From positions 1-52,385 of the forward strand of contig JBBREH010000003.1 of assembly GCA_038203095.1 (NCBI GenBank): 52,385 nt of DNA, written 5' to 3'. A program made the translations under genes and the position numbers. Each line of letters starts with the position of its first letter. Position 1 is the first letter of the stretch. This document shows positions 30,956 through 39,978 of this stretch, piece after piece. Below the pieces are notes generated by a model. That model did not search any database. It saw only the letters and a program-made list of their open reading frames with translations, and was not told where the DNA came from. Source of the stretch: PALSA-1336 sp038203095. Its GTDB lineage: Bacteria; Patescibacteriota; Doudnabacteria; UBA920.

Positions 30956-31693
30956 TTAGGCCTTTTCCCAGATGAAATTAAACAAGGATCTCATGGTTGT
31001 GGCAATTTCTTTACTGCGGATAATAAGCCCAATGGGTTGGCTGTCTTTCCGGTAAAGCGCGAACGAGACATTGTCACCATAAATAAAACAGTCTAACGGT
31101 ACTGGAAATACATTTTTTGGAATATGCTTAACCTCCCTTAAAAAAGCTGGATCAGTTTTTAAGTTCCATATCCCAACTTGGCCGGAGCCACTAATTAGCA
31201 TTTTTACAGGAATACGATATTTAATCCTATATGGTATATAGTACTGTTCTATATATTTTTCAATTTCAGGTTGAATTTTTTCAATACCAACTAATTCAAT
31301 AATTGGTTGTCTTTCTCGCAGATTATCAAAATAAATTTTTTTTATTCCGTCCAAGCCCTCATAAAAAAATATTTTAGGCTTACTTGATGCTGTGCTTAAA
31401 AGAAGCCTGAGCTGTGGGACCAGTTGTTCAATTTGAGCTAAGTCCGACTGTTTTTTGTCTAAAAAAAGTTGTGGATCTTCAGCCACCAAATAACGCCGCT
31501 TGCCAATTACCGTTTGTGTCAACAGTCCTTGTTCCAATAGTCGAGGCAGACATTCGTAAAGAGTGGGTCTTTTTACACTAGCCTTTTCAGCTAAATGCTT
31601 TGGCAAACTTTTGCCAAGCTCCAAAGCTGCTAAATACAGCTTGGTTTCTGTTTTAGAAAGGCCAAAATTGCCCAATAAATTTTGAATAATCAT
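30956..31693 (-). CDS. TrmB-family transcriptional regulator (copy 3)
   Basis: The 245-residue protein has the winged helix GNFGLSKTETKLYLAALELG ... VKRPTLYECLPRLLEQGLL and a C-terminal effector domain from KPKIFFYEGLDGIKKIYFDN on. Its recognition helix is close to that of copy 4 (VKRPTVYLA), so the operators could be related. AAGTGT-N11-ACACTT (31695-31717) lies immediately upstream of the start. It faces a small disrupted gene at 31814. Confidence 0.84.
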   Translation of the reverse strand: MIIQNLLGNFGLSKTETKLYLAALELGKSLPKHLAEKASVKRPTLYECLPRLLEQGLLTQTVIGKRRYLVAEDPQLFLDKKQSDLAQIEQLVPQLRLLLSTASSKPKIFFYEGLDGIKKIYFDNLRERQPIIELVGIEKIQPEIEKYIEQYYIPYRIKYRIPVKMLISGSGQVGIWNLKTDPAFLREVKHIPKNVFPVPLDCFIYGDNVSFALYRKDSQPIGLIIRSKEIATTMRSLFNFIWEKA

Positions 31694-31694
31694 A

Positions 31695-31760
31695 AAGTGT
31701 TGAAATATATGACACTTATATTATATAGTTATTGCTTATATTTGTCAAATAGATTATAGT
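31695..31760. promoter_or_regulatory. Operator palindrome and divergent promoter
   Basis: AAGTGT (31695-31700) and ACACTT (31712-31717) form the arms of a palindrome at the TrmB start. TTGCTT-17 nt-TATAGT (31732-31760) is a plus-strand promoter leading to the gene at 31814. Confidence 0.6.
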
Positions 31761-31813
31761 AATCAGTTAGAATTTTGCAAGAAATTCTGACAGTTCCAAA
31801 AGGAGGGACTGAA

Positions 31814-32095
31814 ATGAAAAAAGTTAGACAGGCCGCAGAAGGTTAGAAGTTGTTTTTTGGCCGCCTTCTTGGAGGAGAACCCACTGACAGCATTGTGACC
31901 CGCGAACATTTCGCGCGTCAGATATTCCTGTTAGAAAGCAGAAAATCTGAGGTTGTTGTGCCAATAGGAGCCCTCCTTCGGGTTGGTATGAGGACGGGAA
32001 CTCTCAAGGAGGGCTTCAGGCTCGACTTGGGGGGCGGACATTTTTATCATCTGCGACGACACGATCGTGTCGTAGTTGTCGCGCTACCTGGATAA
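31814..32095 (+). pseudogene. Small gene with an in-frame TAG at codon 11
   Basis: AGGAGGGA sits at ideal distance before ATG 31814, which opens MKKVRQAAEG and then stops at TAG 31844-31846. The same frame continues for 83 codons to 32095 (LFFGRLLGGEPTDSIVTREH ... LDLGGGHFYHLRRHDRVVVV) and ends just before a good terminator. The strong ribosome site and shared frame suggest one protein of about 94 residues broken by a nonsense codon. Alternatives are reinitiation at TTG 31850, a leader peptide, or a sequencing error. It is opposite TrmB copy 3. Confidence 0.5.
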
Positions 32096-32102
32096 TGGGT
32101 GC

Positions 32103-32147
32103 AAAAAACCCCGCCCTTCGGAAGCGAAGCGGCGGGGTTATTTTTTT
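32103..32147 (+). terminator. Intrinsic terminator
   Basis: AACCCCGCC..GGCGGGGTT stem with an inner CTTCGG..GAAG pairing, followed by A then T7. Confidence 0.9.
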
Positions 32148-32167
32148 GATTTGGGGCATTTATAATT

Positions 32168-32605
32168 TTATGACTGTACTGCGTGGCGGAGACCGGCTCT
32201 GTCTTCCAGGCGTTTTACCCGGCGTTCCAGTTGTTTAACTTCAAAATGGGGAGCCAGGCTGTCTAGCCTTAATTTAATGTCTTCTTGTCTATGATCAAAC
32301 GTAATTACGCTTTCTTTTAAACTGGAAATGTCATTTGCCGTTTGTTCAAAACCATTGGCGACCATTCTGGCTAAAGATTCATTGTCTTCCTTGGCTTCCT
32401 TAAAACCTTTGTCCATTTTGCTGTCTAGTCCATCAATCTTGACATCAAGACCGCTAAATTTACCACCAAGACCTATTATCTTCCCATTCATGCCAACAAT
32501 TTTGTAATCAATTCCTTTAAAACTAGATTCCATTAAAGAAGCTAAAGTATCTATTTTTGTAGACAGGGTGTCTAAGGTCGCTTTTTTATTTTTTTGTTTG
32601 AGCAT
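32168..32605 (-). CDS. Coiled-coil protein of unknown function
   Basis: The 145-residue protein is almost wholly heptad-like. Short repeated segments (GKIIGLGGKFSGLDVKIDGL, then DSKMDKGFKEAKED) resemble tandem units seen in DUF-type tail or tether proteins, and LDSLAPHFEVKQLERRVKRL near the end is a canonical coiled coil. It has no signal peptide, transmembrane helix or cysteine. It may form trimers or tetramers. The family is not specific. It lies between the recA region and the TrmB copy 3 locus. Confidence 0.7.
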   Translation of the reverse strand: MLKQKNKKATLDTLSTKIDTLASLMESSFKGIDYKIVGMNGKIIGLGGKFSGLDVKIDGLDSKMDKGFKEAKEDNESLARMVANGFEQTANDISSLKESVITFDHRQEDIKLRLDSLAPHFEVKQLERRVKRLEDRAGLRHAVQS

Positions 32606-32894
32606 AGGTTTGTATATTAATTCAAGAATAACCAGCCGTCAAATGGCAAGTTTGTAATTATTTATCATTTTCCAAATCATGATGTATAGACATCACATCC
32701 TCAATTAGCACTACATCACCCCTCCCTAGCCCTCCCCATCAAGGGGAGGGAATAAGCACTAGTTCGGTTTCTCACTGTGATATCTATAATTACCTAATAT
32801 ATCAGGCCATAAGGCTCGATAAACTTGTCCCATGCCTGACAGGGGATCGAGCAACTACAGGGGTCATTGGAAAATGGTGAATTATTACCCAAGA
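32606..32894. other. Intergenic region carrying a palindromic repeat
   Basis: No gene seen in about 290 bp. It contains the intergenic copy of the repeat found inside pyrF (32714-32752) and several short inverted repeats such as GATGT..ACATC near 32690. Confidence 0.55.
32714..32752. repeat. Palindromic repeat, intergenic copy (matches the pyrF insertion)
   Basis: CACCCCTCCCTAGCCCTCCC-CATCAA-GGGGAGGGAAT. Its reverse complement matches 22314-22352 at 33 of 36 bases. Confidence 0.88.
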
Positions 32895-33968
32895 TTACTC
32901 CGTGACCGCGCCCTCTTCTGGGATTTCGTCTATTCTGGGTGGCAAAGCTTCGCCGCTTTTGACTTTTTCGCGCACGGCTTTGTCCAGCTCTTTTAAGACT
33001 TTGGGGTTATCGCGCAAAAATTGTTTGGAGGCTTCTTTGCCCACGCCTAGCTTTACGTCCCCAAAAGTATGGGTATTACCCGCCTTTTCGATTACTCCGT
33101 AAAGTACCCCAGTGTCCAGCATATCTCCGGCAACGGATATTCCTTCGTTGTACATAATGTCGAACTCAGCCACCTTAAATGGCGGGGCAACTTTATTTTT
33201 GACAATTTTGGCTTTGGTGCGGTTGCCAATAATTTTGTCACCATTTTTTATTTGGGCGTTGCGGCGGACTTCAATTCGGACACTGGCGTAAAACTTTAAA
33301 GCGTTCCCGCCGGTCGTGGTTTCGGGGTTGCCGAACATTACACCAATCTTCATTCTAATTTGGTTTATAAAAATTACCGTGGTGCTAGTTTTGCTAATAA
33401 TCGCCGTCAATTTACGTAAGGCCTGGCTCATAAGCCGAGCCTGCAGGCCCATATGGCTGTCGCCCATCTCACCCTCTATTTCATTGCGGGGAGTAAGCGC
33501 TGCTACGGAATCAATCACAATTAAATCGAGACCATTGGAACGTACTAAAGTTTCACAAATATCCAAAGCTTGCTCACCGTTGTCCGGCTGTGAAATTAGT
33601 AGATCTTCCAGTTTAACGCCAATCCGTTTGGCATATTCAGGATCCAGAGCGTGTTCGGCGTCTATAAATGCTGCTAGTCCGCCCTTTTTTTGCACCTCGG
33701 CAATCATATGCAAAGTTAGTGTGGTTTTGCCAGAGCTTTCCGGACCATAAATTTCTATGACTCTGCCTTTCGGTATGCCGCCAATGCCTAAGGCTAAATC
33801 TAAACTAATGCTGCCGGTGGGTGTGGAAGCTACGTCCATAGTTTTGGAGTCAGAGAGCTTCATAATACTTCCGGCTCCGAACTTGTCCTGGATTTGATCC
33901 ATAGCACTGGTGACGGCCTTCCACTTGCCAGTATCTATTGCCACGGATTTTGGTGTTGATTTTGTCAT
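32895..33968 (-). CDS. recA: Recombinase A
   Basis: The 357-residue protein catalyses ATP-dependent strand exchange and triggers LexA-type cleavage. It has Walker A GPESSGKT at 75-82, IDAEHALDPEYAKRIGV, the Walker B-type LDLIVIDSVAAL, loop L1/L2 signature RLMSQALRKLTAIISKT and INQIRMKIGVMFGNPETTTG, and a short acidic C-terminal tail. Length and motif set are standard. Upstream of the ATG lies a run of eleven perfect seven-base repeats, where the promoter and ribosome site would be expected. No LexA box was recognised. Confidence 0.97.
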   Translation of the reverse strand: MTKSTPKSVAIDTGKWKAVTSAMDQIQDKFGAGSIMKLSDSKTMDVASTPTGSISLDLALGIGGIPKGRVIEIYGPESSGKTTLTLHMIAEVQKKGGLAAFIDAEHALDPEYAKRIGVKLEDLLISQPDNGEQALDICETLVRSNGLDLIVIDSVAALTPRNEIEGEMGDSHMGLQARLMSQALRKLTAIISKTSTTVIFINQIRMKIGVMFGNPETTTGGNALKFYASVRIEVRRNAQIKNGDKIIGNRTKAKIVKNKVAPPFKVAEFDIMYNEGISVAGDMLDTGVLYGVIEKAGNTHTFGDVKLGVGKEASKQFLRDNPKVLKELDKAVREKVKSGEALPPRIDEIPEEGAVTE

Positions 33969-33978
33969 CTTAGTTGAA

Positions 33979-34057
33979 AGATTAAAGATTAAAGATTAAA
34001 GATTAAAGATTAAAGATTAAAGATTAAAGATTAAAGATTAAAGATTAAAGATTAAAG
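33979..34057. repeat. (AGATTAA)11 tandem repeat upstream of recA
   Basis: Eleven identical units plus a partial one, ending about 10 bp from the recA start. The inverse sequence AATCTTTAATCT follows at about 34073, so the ends could pair. Confidence 0.95.
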
Positions 34058-34186
34058 CCATATCGATGGCCGGAATCTTTAATCTACTAACTATAATAGT
34101 ATACTATCGTTCACCTAACGTCAAATGTTAACAATCCCTTATAAATAAAAGCAAAAAGTCTTTCCTGATTAAAGATATACACAGTT

Positions 34187-35140
34187 TTAATTGGATGGGC
34201 TCTCGGCGGCTTTGCTGTAAAAAGGCAGATTGTTTAACTGTTCGTGAGGTTTCCCTAAGCTGCCGATGTTTTGACCATTCAAATTCACTTTGGTTGCGCC
34301 TGCGTCGGAAGTGGAGAGGACGATTTTTTGTTTAGCTGTGAAGGTTTTGCTGTCGCCTGCGGCGAACTGCAAAGTTTGTTGGATGCCATCATCAATTGTC
34401 AGGCTTAAAACCACTGTAGCGCTAAAGTCAATTTTTAAGTTCAGTTGTTTGCTATCCTCCGGTAATTGACTAGCTCCGGTAATCCGCAATAGCTTGCTGA
34501 CAGTTTTTCCAAATCGATTTTTTGCTAAAATGGTAATTTCTTTTGCCCCGGGAGTAAGCCCCAACTGCGTTTGAAAATTACCCTTTTGGTCAACAAAAAT
34601 CACTTGATCATTAACAGTGATAATAATACCCGGATCAGTGACGCCTTGGACGTTTACGGCCGACCCCGCAATTACACTATTATTTTCTGGTTCCATGATT
34701 TGTAGAGACGGGGCTTTATTTATGGACCAGACTTGCCAAATAATATACAGCAAGCTCATTGTTATGAATGTCAGGATAAAAAAAATACTTAATAACTTTG
34801 GAGTAATGACTATTTTTTTAAAATATTTTTTGCCCCATCGTGCTCCGGCCGTGCCCGATTCATGCTCTAAATGTTTTTGGATACCTTTCTCTTTTTTGTA
34901 TTGATTGGCTAGCTCTTTGGGACCAATTAAGTAAAGTTCGGCCAGCTGTTTTAAAAAACCTAATACATAAACATCTGCGGGGAGTCTCTTAAAATTGCCG
35001 GATTCCAGGTTTTCAATAAAGCTTGTTTTAATGCCGGTTTTTTTACTGACTTCAGATATGGAAAAATTTAAATTCTTCCTGGCCGCGGATAAATATTCAC
35101 TCAAAGTTTCAATTTGAATTTTTTTCTGTTCAAATAACAT
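34187..35140 (-). CDS. rodZ: RodZ-like cytoskeletal/shape protein
   Basis: The 317-residue membrane protein begins with a Cro-type helix-turn-helix (LSEYLSAARKNLNFSISEVS ... IKTSFIENLESGNFKRL), then a juxtamembrane basic stretch, one transmembrane helix near residues 118-140 (LLSIFFILTFITMSLLYIIW) and an extracytoplasmic part. That part holds a bacterial Ig-like domain (LQIMEPENNSVIAGSAVNVQ) and a C-terminal DUF4115-like beta domain (DFSATVVLSLTIDDGIQQTL). The order matches RodZ, which links MreB to the wall-synthesis machinery; the Ig-like domain is an addition common in this lineage. It precedes ftsK on the opposite reading direction sense (both minus; ftsK is upstream). Confidence 0.82.
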   Translation of the reverse strand: MLFEQKKIQIETLSEYLSAARKNLNFSISEVSKKTGIKTSFIENLESGNFKRLPADVYVLGFLKQLAELYLIGPKELANQYKKEKGIQKHLEHESGTAGARWGKKYFKKIVITPKLLSIFFILTFITMSLLYIIWQVWSINKAPSLQIMEPENNSVIAGSAVNVQGVTDPGIIITVNDQVIFVDQKGNFQTQLGLTPGAKEITILAKNRFGKTVSKLLRITGASQLPEDSKQLNLKIDFSATVVLSLTIDDGIQQTLQFAAGDSKTFTAKQKIVLSTSDAGATKVNLNGQNIGSLGKPHEQLNNLPFYSKAAESPSN

Positions 35141-35196
35141 AGGAGAATTTCCCCACCTGCGCTTGCTCTAGCCATAAGCCAAAAGCGGGCCGACAG

Positions 35197-35253
35197 TGTC
35201 TAATTATCAATTTCCAAATTCAGGATTAAATTTTGGGAATTGGATATTGGTAA
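35197..35253. repeat. Degenerate AATTTGG/AATTGGA-type heptamer region
   Basis: Short seven-base-like units (CAATTTC, CAAATTC, GAATTGG, ATATTGG) between the RodZ-like gene and ftsK. No gene. Confidence 0.4.
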
Positions 35254-37500
35254 TTAATTATTATTCTCCTCTTCTATCCCGTACTCCGCCTTCTCCTCCG
35301 GCGGCACCACACCATAGACTTCGCGTGGTTTAGCACCATCGCCCGGACCAATAATACCGCGAGCTTCCATAATGTCTAAAAGACGCGCAGCTCGGGCGTA
35401 GCCGACTCTTAGCCTGCGCTGAAGTAAAGAAGCAGAGGCTTTACCTGCGCGTTTAACTTCTTCTGTGGCCTCTTCCAGCAGCGGATCATTGTCACCTTCC
35501 CCGCCTTCGCTTTCAAAGCCCGGAATGCCCAAATTGCGTTTAGGTCTTTCCAAAATTTCTTCGTTATAAATAACCGCACCGGTTTGAGCCTTAAAGAAAT
35601 CCACGACTTTTTTAACTTCTTTTTCTCCTATATATGCACCCTGGATGCGTTTGGGCTTGTTGTACTCGGCCGAAGTGAAAAGCATGTCGCCGTTGCCTAA
35701 AAGTTTTTCTGCCCCACTTGAATCTAAGATTGTTCGGCTGTCTATTTGTGATGCTACCGAAAAAGCAATTCTGGAGGTGATATTAGCTTTGATTAGCCCG
35801 GTAATGATATCCACACTTGGACGCTGAGTGGCAAGAACAAGGTGAATTCCAACGGCGCGAGCCATTTGTGCTAATCGGACAATGGCCGCTTCTACGTCTG
35901 CCTGCGAGGTTGCCATGAGGTCAGCCAGTTCATCAACTAAAATTACAATGTACGGCATAGCTAATCCCGATACTTCATTATATTCAACAATATTGCGCTT
36001 GCCGACTTCCGAAAGTAATTTATAACGTCTCTCCATTTCTGCTACCGCCCACTTAAGCGCGTTTATGGCTTTTTCATTTTCTACAATCACCGGCGTAAGC
36101 AAATGAGGAATGCCGTTATAAGGGGTCATTTCCACTCGTTTTGGGTCAATGACAATAAATTTTACATCCTGAGGTGTATTACGATACAAGAGACCTATAA
36201 ACAGACTATTAATAGACACACTTTTGCCGGTGCCAGTAGCCCCGGCAATTAACAGGTGTGGCATTTTGGCCAAGTCTACCACCATAGGATGCCCAGCCAC
36301 GTCACGGCCTAAAGCTAGAGCGAGTTTGGATTTATGGTCTACAAAATCTTTGGTCTGCATAACTTCTCTCAGCCTTACTATGGCCGTAGACTTGTTAGGA
36401 ACTTCAATACCTACTAAAGCTTTGCCAGGAATAGGTAGCTCCATACGAATACTATGCGCGGCCAAAGACAAGGCTAAATCATTTTGAAGAGCGGCAATTT
36501 GTGACAGTTTGACGCCGACATTCGGGCGCAAAGTATATTGGGTAACTGTTGGCCCGACGTTGACCTCTCCCATTTCCACTTCTACACCAAAATCCGCCAA
36601 TGTTTTTTTAATAATGGCCACATTAACTTCAATATTACCGCTATCTACTGATGATTCGTTGTCGTCCAATAAATCAAACTGCGGCAGTTTCCAATCCTTT
36701 CGGTCTTCCACGGTCATGGCCTCTATTTGCAACCCCGGCGCTTTGCCCGCTGTAATAACTTTTGATGTTTTAATGATTTGGTTTTGAGTTTCTTCGCCCT
36801 GTTCTTTAAGCTTTTTGTTTTTATCCAAAACTTTTTCTTCTACAAAACCTTCTTTGCTCATGGCATTTATTTTCAGAACAGCGGGAGCTGTTTTGTCGGT
36901 CGAAGTTTTGGCGAGGGTGGAGTCTTCTTCCAAATCTTCCTCGTCCCACGCTTTCCAGAACGCCTTGAGCGGCACGTCAAAGGCAATTAGGATGGCAATG
37001 ACAATCAGGGCAAATAAAATTACACTTCCTGCCCAAAAGCCCAACAAGCCAAAGGCAGGTTGGGCAAACAGCGCGCCTAGGAATCCTCCCCCGCGGCCTT
37101 CGGCCGCCAAATCAAAAGCGTTAACTTGGTTTTTTAAATAAAAAATATGAATCAATCCGTCCACACTGCCGGTAAATAAAAATGCGCCTAGGTATGTCCG
37201 CCAGTAATAGCTACGTCCTTTGTCTTCTGAATCCAAATTTTGTTTATAAAGGGAAATTGCGATGGCGGCAAAAATTAGAGGCACTAAATAAGCCAGTACG
37301 CCAAAGAGCCAAGACAATCCTTTAAATAGTTGCTCGCCCAAACTTCCGGCCAGTCCGGCTAGGCTTAAAGCAGAGACGAGCGCCAAAACTGCGAACGCCA
37401 CCACAGCAATCCCCCTCTTGGTTTCCGGCGCCAAATTTAATTTTGGTTTACTAGCTTTTCTCTCCCGCGACTCTTTTTCTATTTTCTTTTTTCTGCTCAT
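35254..37500 (-). CDS. ftsK: DNA translocase FtsK/SpoIIIE
   Basis: The 748-residue motor pumps chromosome DNA through the closing septum. The N-terminus has four hydrophobic helices (about 30-170) that anchor it, a short charged linker (about 180-280), then the RecA-like motor with Walker A GATGTGKSVS near 420 and Walker B YIVILVDELADLM. The C-terminal gamma winged helix (ASLLQRRLRVGYARAARLLD) recognises polar DNA sequences. The linker is much shorter than in E. coli FtsK (1329 residues), like SpoIIIE/SftA. It is single-copy in this window, as expected. Confidence 0.96.
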   Translation of the reverse strand: MSRKKKIEKESRERKASKPKLNLAPETKRGIAVVAFAVLALVSALSLAGLAGSLGEQLFKGLSWLFGVLAYLVPLIFAAIAISLYKQNLDSEDKGRSYYWRTYLGAFLFTGSVDGLIHIFYLKNQVNAFDLAAEGRGGGFLGALFAQPAFGLLGFWAGSVILFALIVIAILIAFDVPLKAFWKAWDEEDLEEDSTLAKTSTDKTAPAVLKINAMSKEGFVEEKVLDKNKKLKEQGEETQNQIIKTSKVITAGKAPGLQIEAMTVEDRKDWKLPQFDLLDDNESSVDSGNIEVNVAIIKKTLADFGVEVEMGEVNVGPTVTQYTLRPNVGVKLSQIAALQNDLALSLAAHSIRMELPIPGKALVGIEVPNKSTAIVRLREVMQTKDFVDHKSKLALALGRDVAGHPMVVDLAKMPHLLIAGATGTGKSVSINSLFIGLLYRNTPQDVKFIVIDPKRVEMTPYNGIPHLLTPVIVENEKAINALKWAVAEMERRYKLLSEVGKRNIVEYNEVSGLAMPYIVILVDELADLMATSQADVEAAIVRLAQMARAVGIHLVLATQRPSVDIITGLIKANITSRIAFSVASQIDSRTILDSSGAEKLLGNGDMLFTSAEYNKPKRIQGAYIGEKEVKKVVDFFKAQTGAVIYNEEILERPKRNLGIPGFESEGGEGDNDPLLEEATEEVKRAGKASASLLQRRLRVGYARAARLLDIMEARGIIGPGDGAKPREVYGVVPPEEKAEYGIEEENNN

Positions 37501-37824
37501 ATAATGTGTTTCAAATTTTACCCTGAGTGTAGTTACGTATGACGTAACGAAGTCGAAGGGTGGAGTTAGTTGTTAGTTTGTAGTGCAGGCAAGTAGTCTG
37601 CGGTCAAGTCAAAGTTATGGTTTGATGTGAAATTTGGAGCAGGTAGTGGTTGGGGCAAACAGTGGACGATGATATTTCACGCATACCTATTTTAGCAGTT
37701 TTTCTCCGCTCTGTCAGGGTAATCTTTTGTATGCGTCCGTCTTGTCCCAAGATCCCCATGTAGTGAAGGGTCTAGGCCCTTCACTACATGGGCAAACGAT
37801 AATCATTTGGATAAAGGTGAATGT
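37501..37824. other. Intergenic region with a perfect palindromic repeat
   Basis: No credible gene in 324 bp. It holds CCCATGTAGTGAAGGG / CCCTTCACTACATGGG (37755-37792) and a half-like TGTAGTGCAGGCAAG near 37580. Confidence 0.6.
37755..37792. repeat. Perfect palindrome of the TGTAGTG family
   Basis: 16-bp arms with loop TCTAGG. Arms begin TGTAGTG and end CACTACA, as in the rnhB insertion (46559) and, with TGTAGCG, at 48574 and 51323. Confidence 0.9.
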
Positions 37825-38583
37825 TTATAAGCTTTTCCAAATCAATTGATGCATAACCATTACCACTTCCGCTACTTGTTTGCTAGTAATTACCGTGGCA
37901 AAAGGCTTGGCTTCAAAGCTGACAATGGCGATTTTATCTTGATAAATAAACAAGCCGGAATGAGCGTTAATGGTCTGGGGTAGAATTTTCATTTCCCGCC
38001 ATAAAGTTTTGGCTTTTTTCCAATTGCTTCCAAGATTTAAAACCCCGGAATCTGTAATAAGGTAAATCTTAGGTCGATTTTCACTGTCTCTTAAAGACCA
38101 GGCTTCTTTTAAAACATCAAACCTGCCTACTCCAGCAATTTTTTCTAAAATTTGTGTGCTTGAACCAAAAAAAGACCAAGACGACGGGCAGGCGGCAATT
38201 TCAAGCGCTACATTTTTTATGCCCTCTATGCCGGAATAAAATACTACTTTTGGTTCTTCATTATGCTGTTTTGGCAACTGTGCCAAACCGGGCAATATAT
38301 TTTCTAAAATTAATTCTGCGTTAATTACCTGCCGCCGCATCTTCTTAGTTAGCTTTTCTAATTTTTGTGGCCTCCCCGCTTCAAATAGTCTTTTTTTGTT
38401 AGTATAGATTTCCGATATAATTCCGGCCTTAATCAAACCTTCTAAAGCTAAATACACCGTTGGTCTTTTGACTTGAGTCTTTTCAGCTAATTGAGATGCT
38501 GAGGACGGCCCTAAACTCAAAGCCGCCAAGTAAACCCTAGCCTCATGCCCCGAAAGCCCTAATTTTTGTAGTTCCTCTTCCAT
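37825..38583 (-). CDS. TrmB-family transcriptional regulator (copy 4)
   Basis: The 252-residue protein has a winged helix (LQKLGLSGHEARVYLAALSL ... VKRPTVYLALEGLIKAGII) and an effector domain beginning KVVFYSGIEGIKNVALEIAA. It faces an MFS transporter across 141 bp that include the palindrome TTGTCA-N8-TGACAA (38587-38606) at its start. In archaea, TrmB proteins control sugar uptake genes, so regulation of the adjacent transporter is a natural inference. The ligand is unknown. Confidence 0.85.
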   Translation of the reverse strand: MEEELQKLGLSGHEARVYLAALSLGPSSASQLAEKTQVKRPTVYLALEGLIKAGIISEIYTNKKRLFEAGRPQKLEKLTKKMRRQVINAELILENILPGLAQLPKQHNEEPKVVFYSGIEGIKNVALEIAACPSSWSFFGSSTQILEKIAGVGRFDVLKEAWSLRDSENRPKIYLITDSGVLNLGSNWKKAKTLWREMKILPQTINAHSGLFIYQDKIAIVSFEAKPFATVITSKQVAEVVMVMHQLIWKSL

Positions 38584-38586
38584 ACT

Positions 38587-38606
38587 TTGTCATAATTATC
38601 TGACAA
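38587..38606. promoter_or_regulatory. Operator candidate between TrmB copy 4 and the MFS gene
   Basis: TTGTCA (38587-38592) and TGACAA (38601-38606) are perfect inverse arms separated by 8 bp, immediately upstream of the regulator's start. Confidence 0.6.
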
Positions 38607-38724
38607 CATAATTATAGAATAAATGACCCATAAACTCAAGCAATAATATTATTTTGTTATAAAAAATCATAAAAAATTGATCCTTAATTGAAATAGATAA
38701 ATAATTAAGGAATGTTAAAATTTT

Positions 38725-39978
38725 ATGAATAAACGAATTATCTTTTTTTGGAGTCTATACGATTTTGCCAACTCAATTGCAGTGGTGGCTTTCTATTTAT
38801 ATTTTTCCCAATGGCTTGTAGTTGATATGGGGGTAAGTGATTTTTGGTATAACATAATTTTCGTTGGGGCGACCGTGCTGTTACTGTTTACTGCCCCGGT
38901 TGCCGGAGCAATAGCGGACAAACAATTCGTAAGGATGTGGTTTTTGCGTGTCTCTACAGTTTTATTTTTTATGTCAGCTCTAGCCGCAGCGCTCTTAGCT
39001 GTTTTAGGGACTCAGGCTGCTACAATCGCACTACTTGCCGGCATAGCTTATATGATTGCTAATTACTTTTATCAGTTTTCTCTGACTTTTTATAATTCGC
39101 TCCTTACTGACATTGCGCCTTCAGGGTGGCAAGGTTTTATTTCGGGTGTTGGCCAGTCTTCAAACTGGCTTGGTCAGATTGTCGGAATTTTAATTTGCCT
39201 TCCGTTTGTAAACGGAATAGTCCATTGGTTTGGCCATTCCGGCCGAACGGCCGCTCTGCTTCCGGCCACGTTGATATTTTTTATTTTGTCCTTGCCACTG
39301 CTCATTGGCTTCAAAGACCAACCTAAAATAAAGAGCAGAATTATTGGCTCAGGCGAATATAAAAATCTTTTTCGCAATCTTGTAAGGCTTTGTAAAGCTC
39401 CCGGAGTTGGTAGATATTTGTTAAGCTTTTTCTTGTTTAACGATGCGATTCTTACCCTACAGAATAACTTTTCCATTTTATTAAATCAACTGTATCATAT
39501 CAGTGATACCAAGAAATCTCTTTTACTGCTTGCTATTTTAGTAACAGCGGCGCTAGGTGCTTTTATTTCCGGCTTTGTGGCAGACAGGCTGGGTCTTAAA
39601 AAAACGCTTCTGATTATAGTCGGATTTTGGATAGCAATTTTCCCAAGCATAGGCCTGGCGCCTTCATTTGTGGTGCTGGCTGCCGCGACAATTCTTATGG
39701 GGTTCTTTTACGGCTCAACGTGGACCGTCAGTCGAGCCGTCATGGTTTGTCTGGCACCGGCTAATGAGCTAAACCGGACCTTTAGCTACTACAGCCTTGC
39801 TGAACGCTTTTCTACATTTTTAGGTCCGCTCGTCTGGGGTCTTATAACCACAGGCTTGTTGCAGTATGGTTCCATCCGTTACCGCATTTCCATCATAAGC
39901 ATGACTTTATTTATTATTGCCGGCTTTATAGTGCTTAGAAAAATTCCCGATATGCCGCGGGACAAAAAGCTGTTATGA
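38725..39978 (+). CDS. MFS transporter (UMF1/Atg22-like)
   Basis: The 417-residue protein has about 12 transmembrane helices. It opens KRIIFFWSLYDFANSIAVVA with a FANS-type motif, contains SGVGQSSNWLGQIVGILICL and GFVADRLGLKKTLLIIVGFW, an MFS motif-A-like loop between helices, and ends with a short cytoplasmic tail (LRKIPDMPRDKKLL). This arrangement resembles the UMF1 (Atg22-like) branch of major facilitators, whose substrates in bacteria are poorly known. It faces TrmB copy 4, which may couple it to sugar supply. It overlaps a small downstream gene by ATGA. Confidence 0.88.
   Translation: MNKRIIFFWSLYDFANSIAVVAFYLYFSQWLVVDMGVSDFWYNIIFVGATVLLLFTAPVAGAIADKQFVRMWFLRVSTVLFFMSALAAALLAVLGTQAATIALLAGIAYMIANYFYQFSLTFYNSLLTDIAPSGWQGFISGVGQSSNWLGQIVGILICLPFVNGIVHWFGHSGRTAALLPATLIFFILSLPLLIGFKDQPKIKSRIIGSGEYKNLFRNLVRLCKAPGVGRYLLSFFLFNDAILTLQNNFSILLNQLYHISDTKKSLLLLAILVTAALGAFISGFVADRLGLKKTLLIIVGFWIAIFPSIGLAPSFVVLAAATILMGFFYGSTWTVSRAVMVCLAPANELNRTFSYYSLAERFSTFLGPLVWGLITTGLLQYGSIRYRISIISMTLFIIAGFIVLRKIPDMPRDKKLL

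Noticed and set aside
33979..34057. Possible CRISPR array upstream of recA
   Set aside because: Units are seven bases with no spacers and no cas genes; it is a simple tandem repeat.
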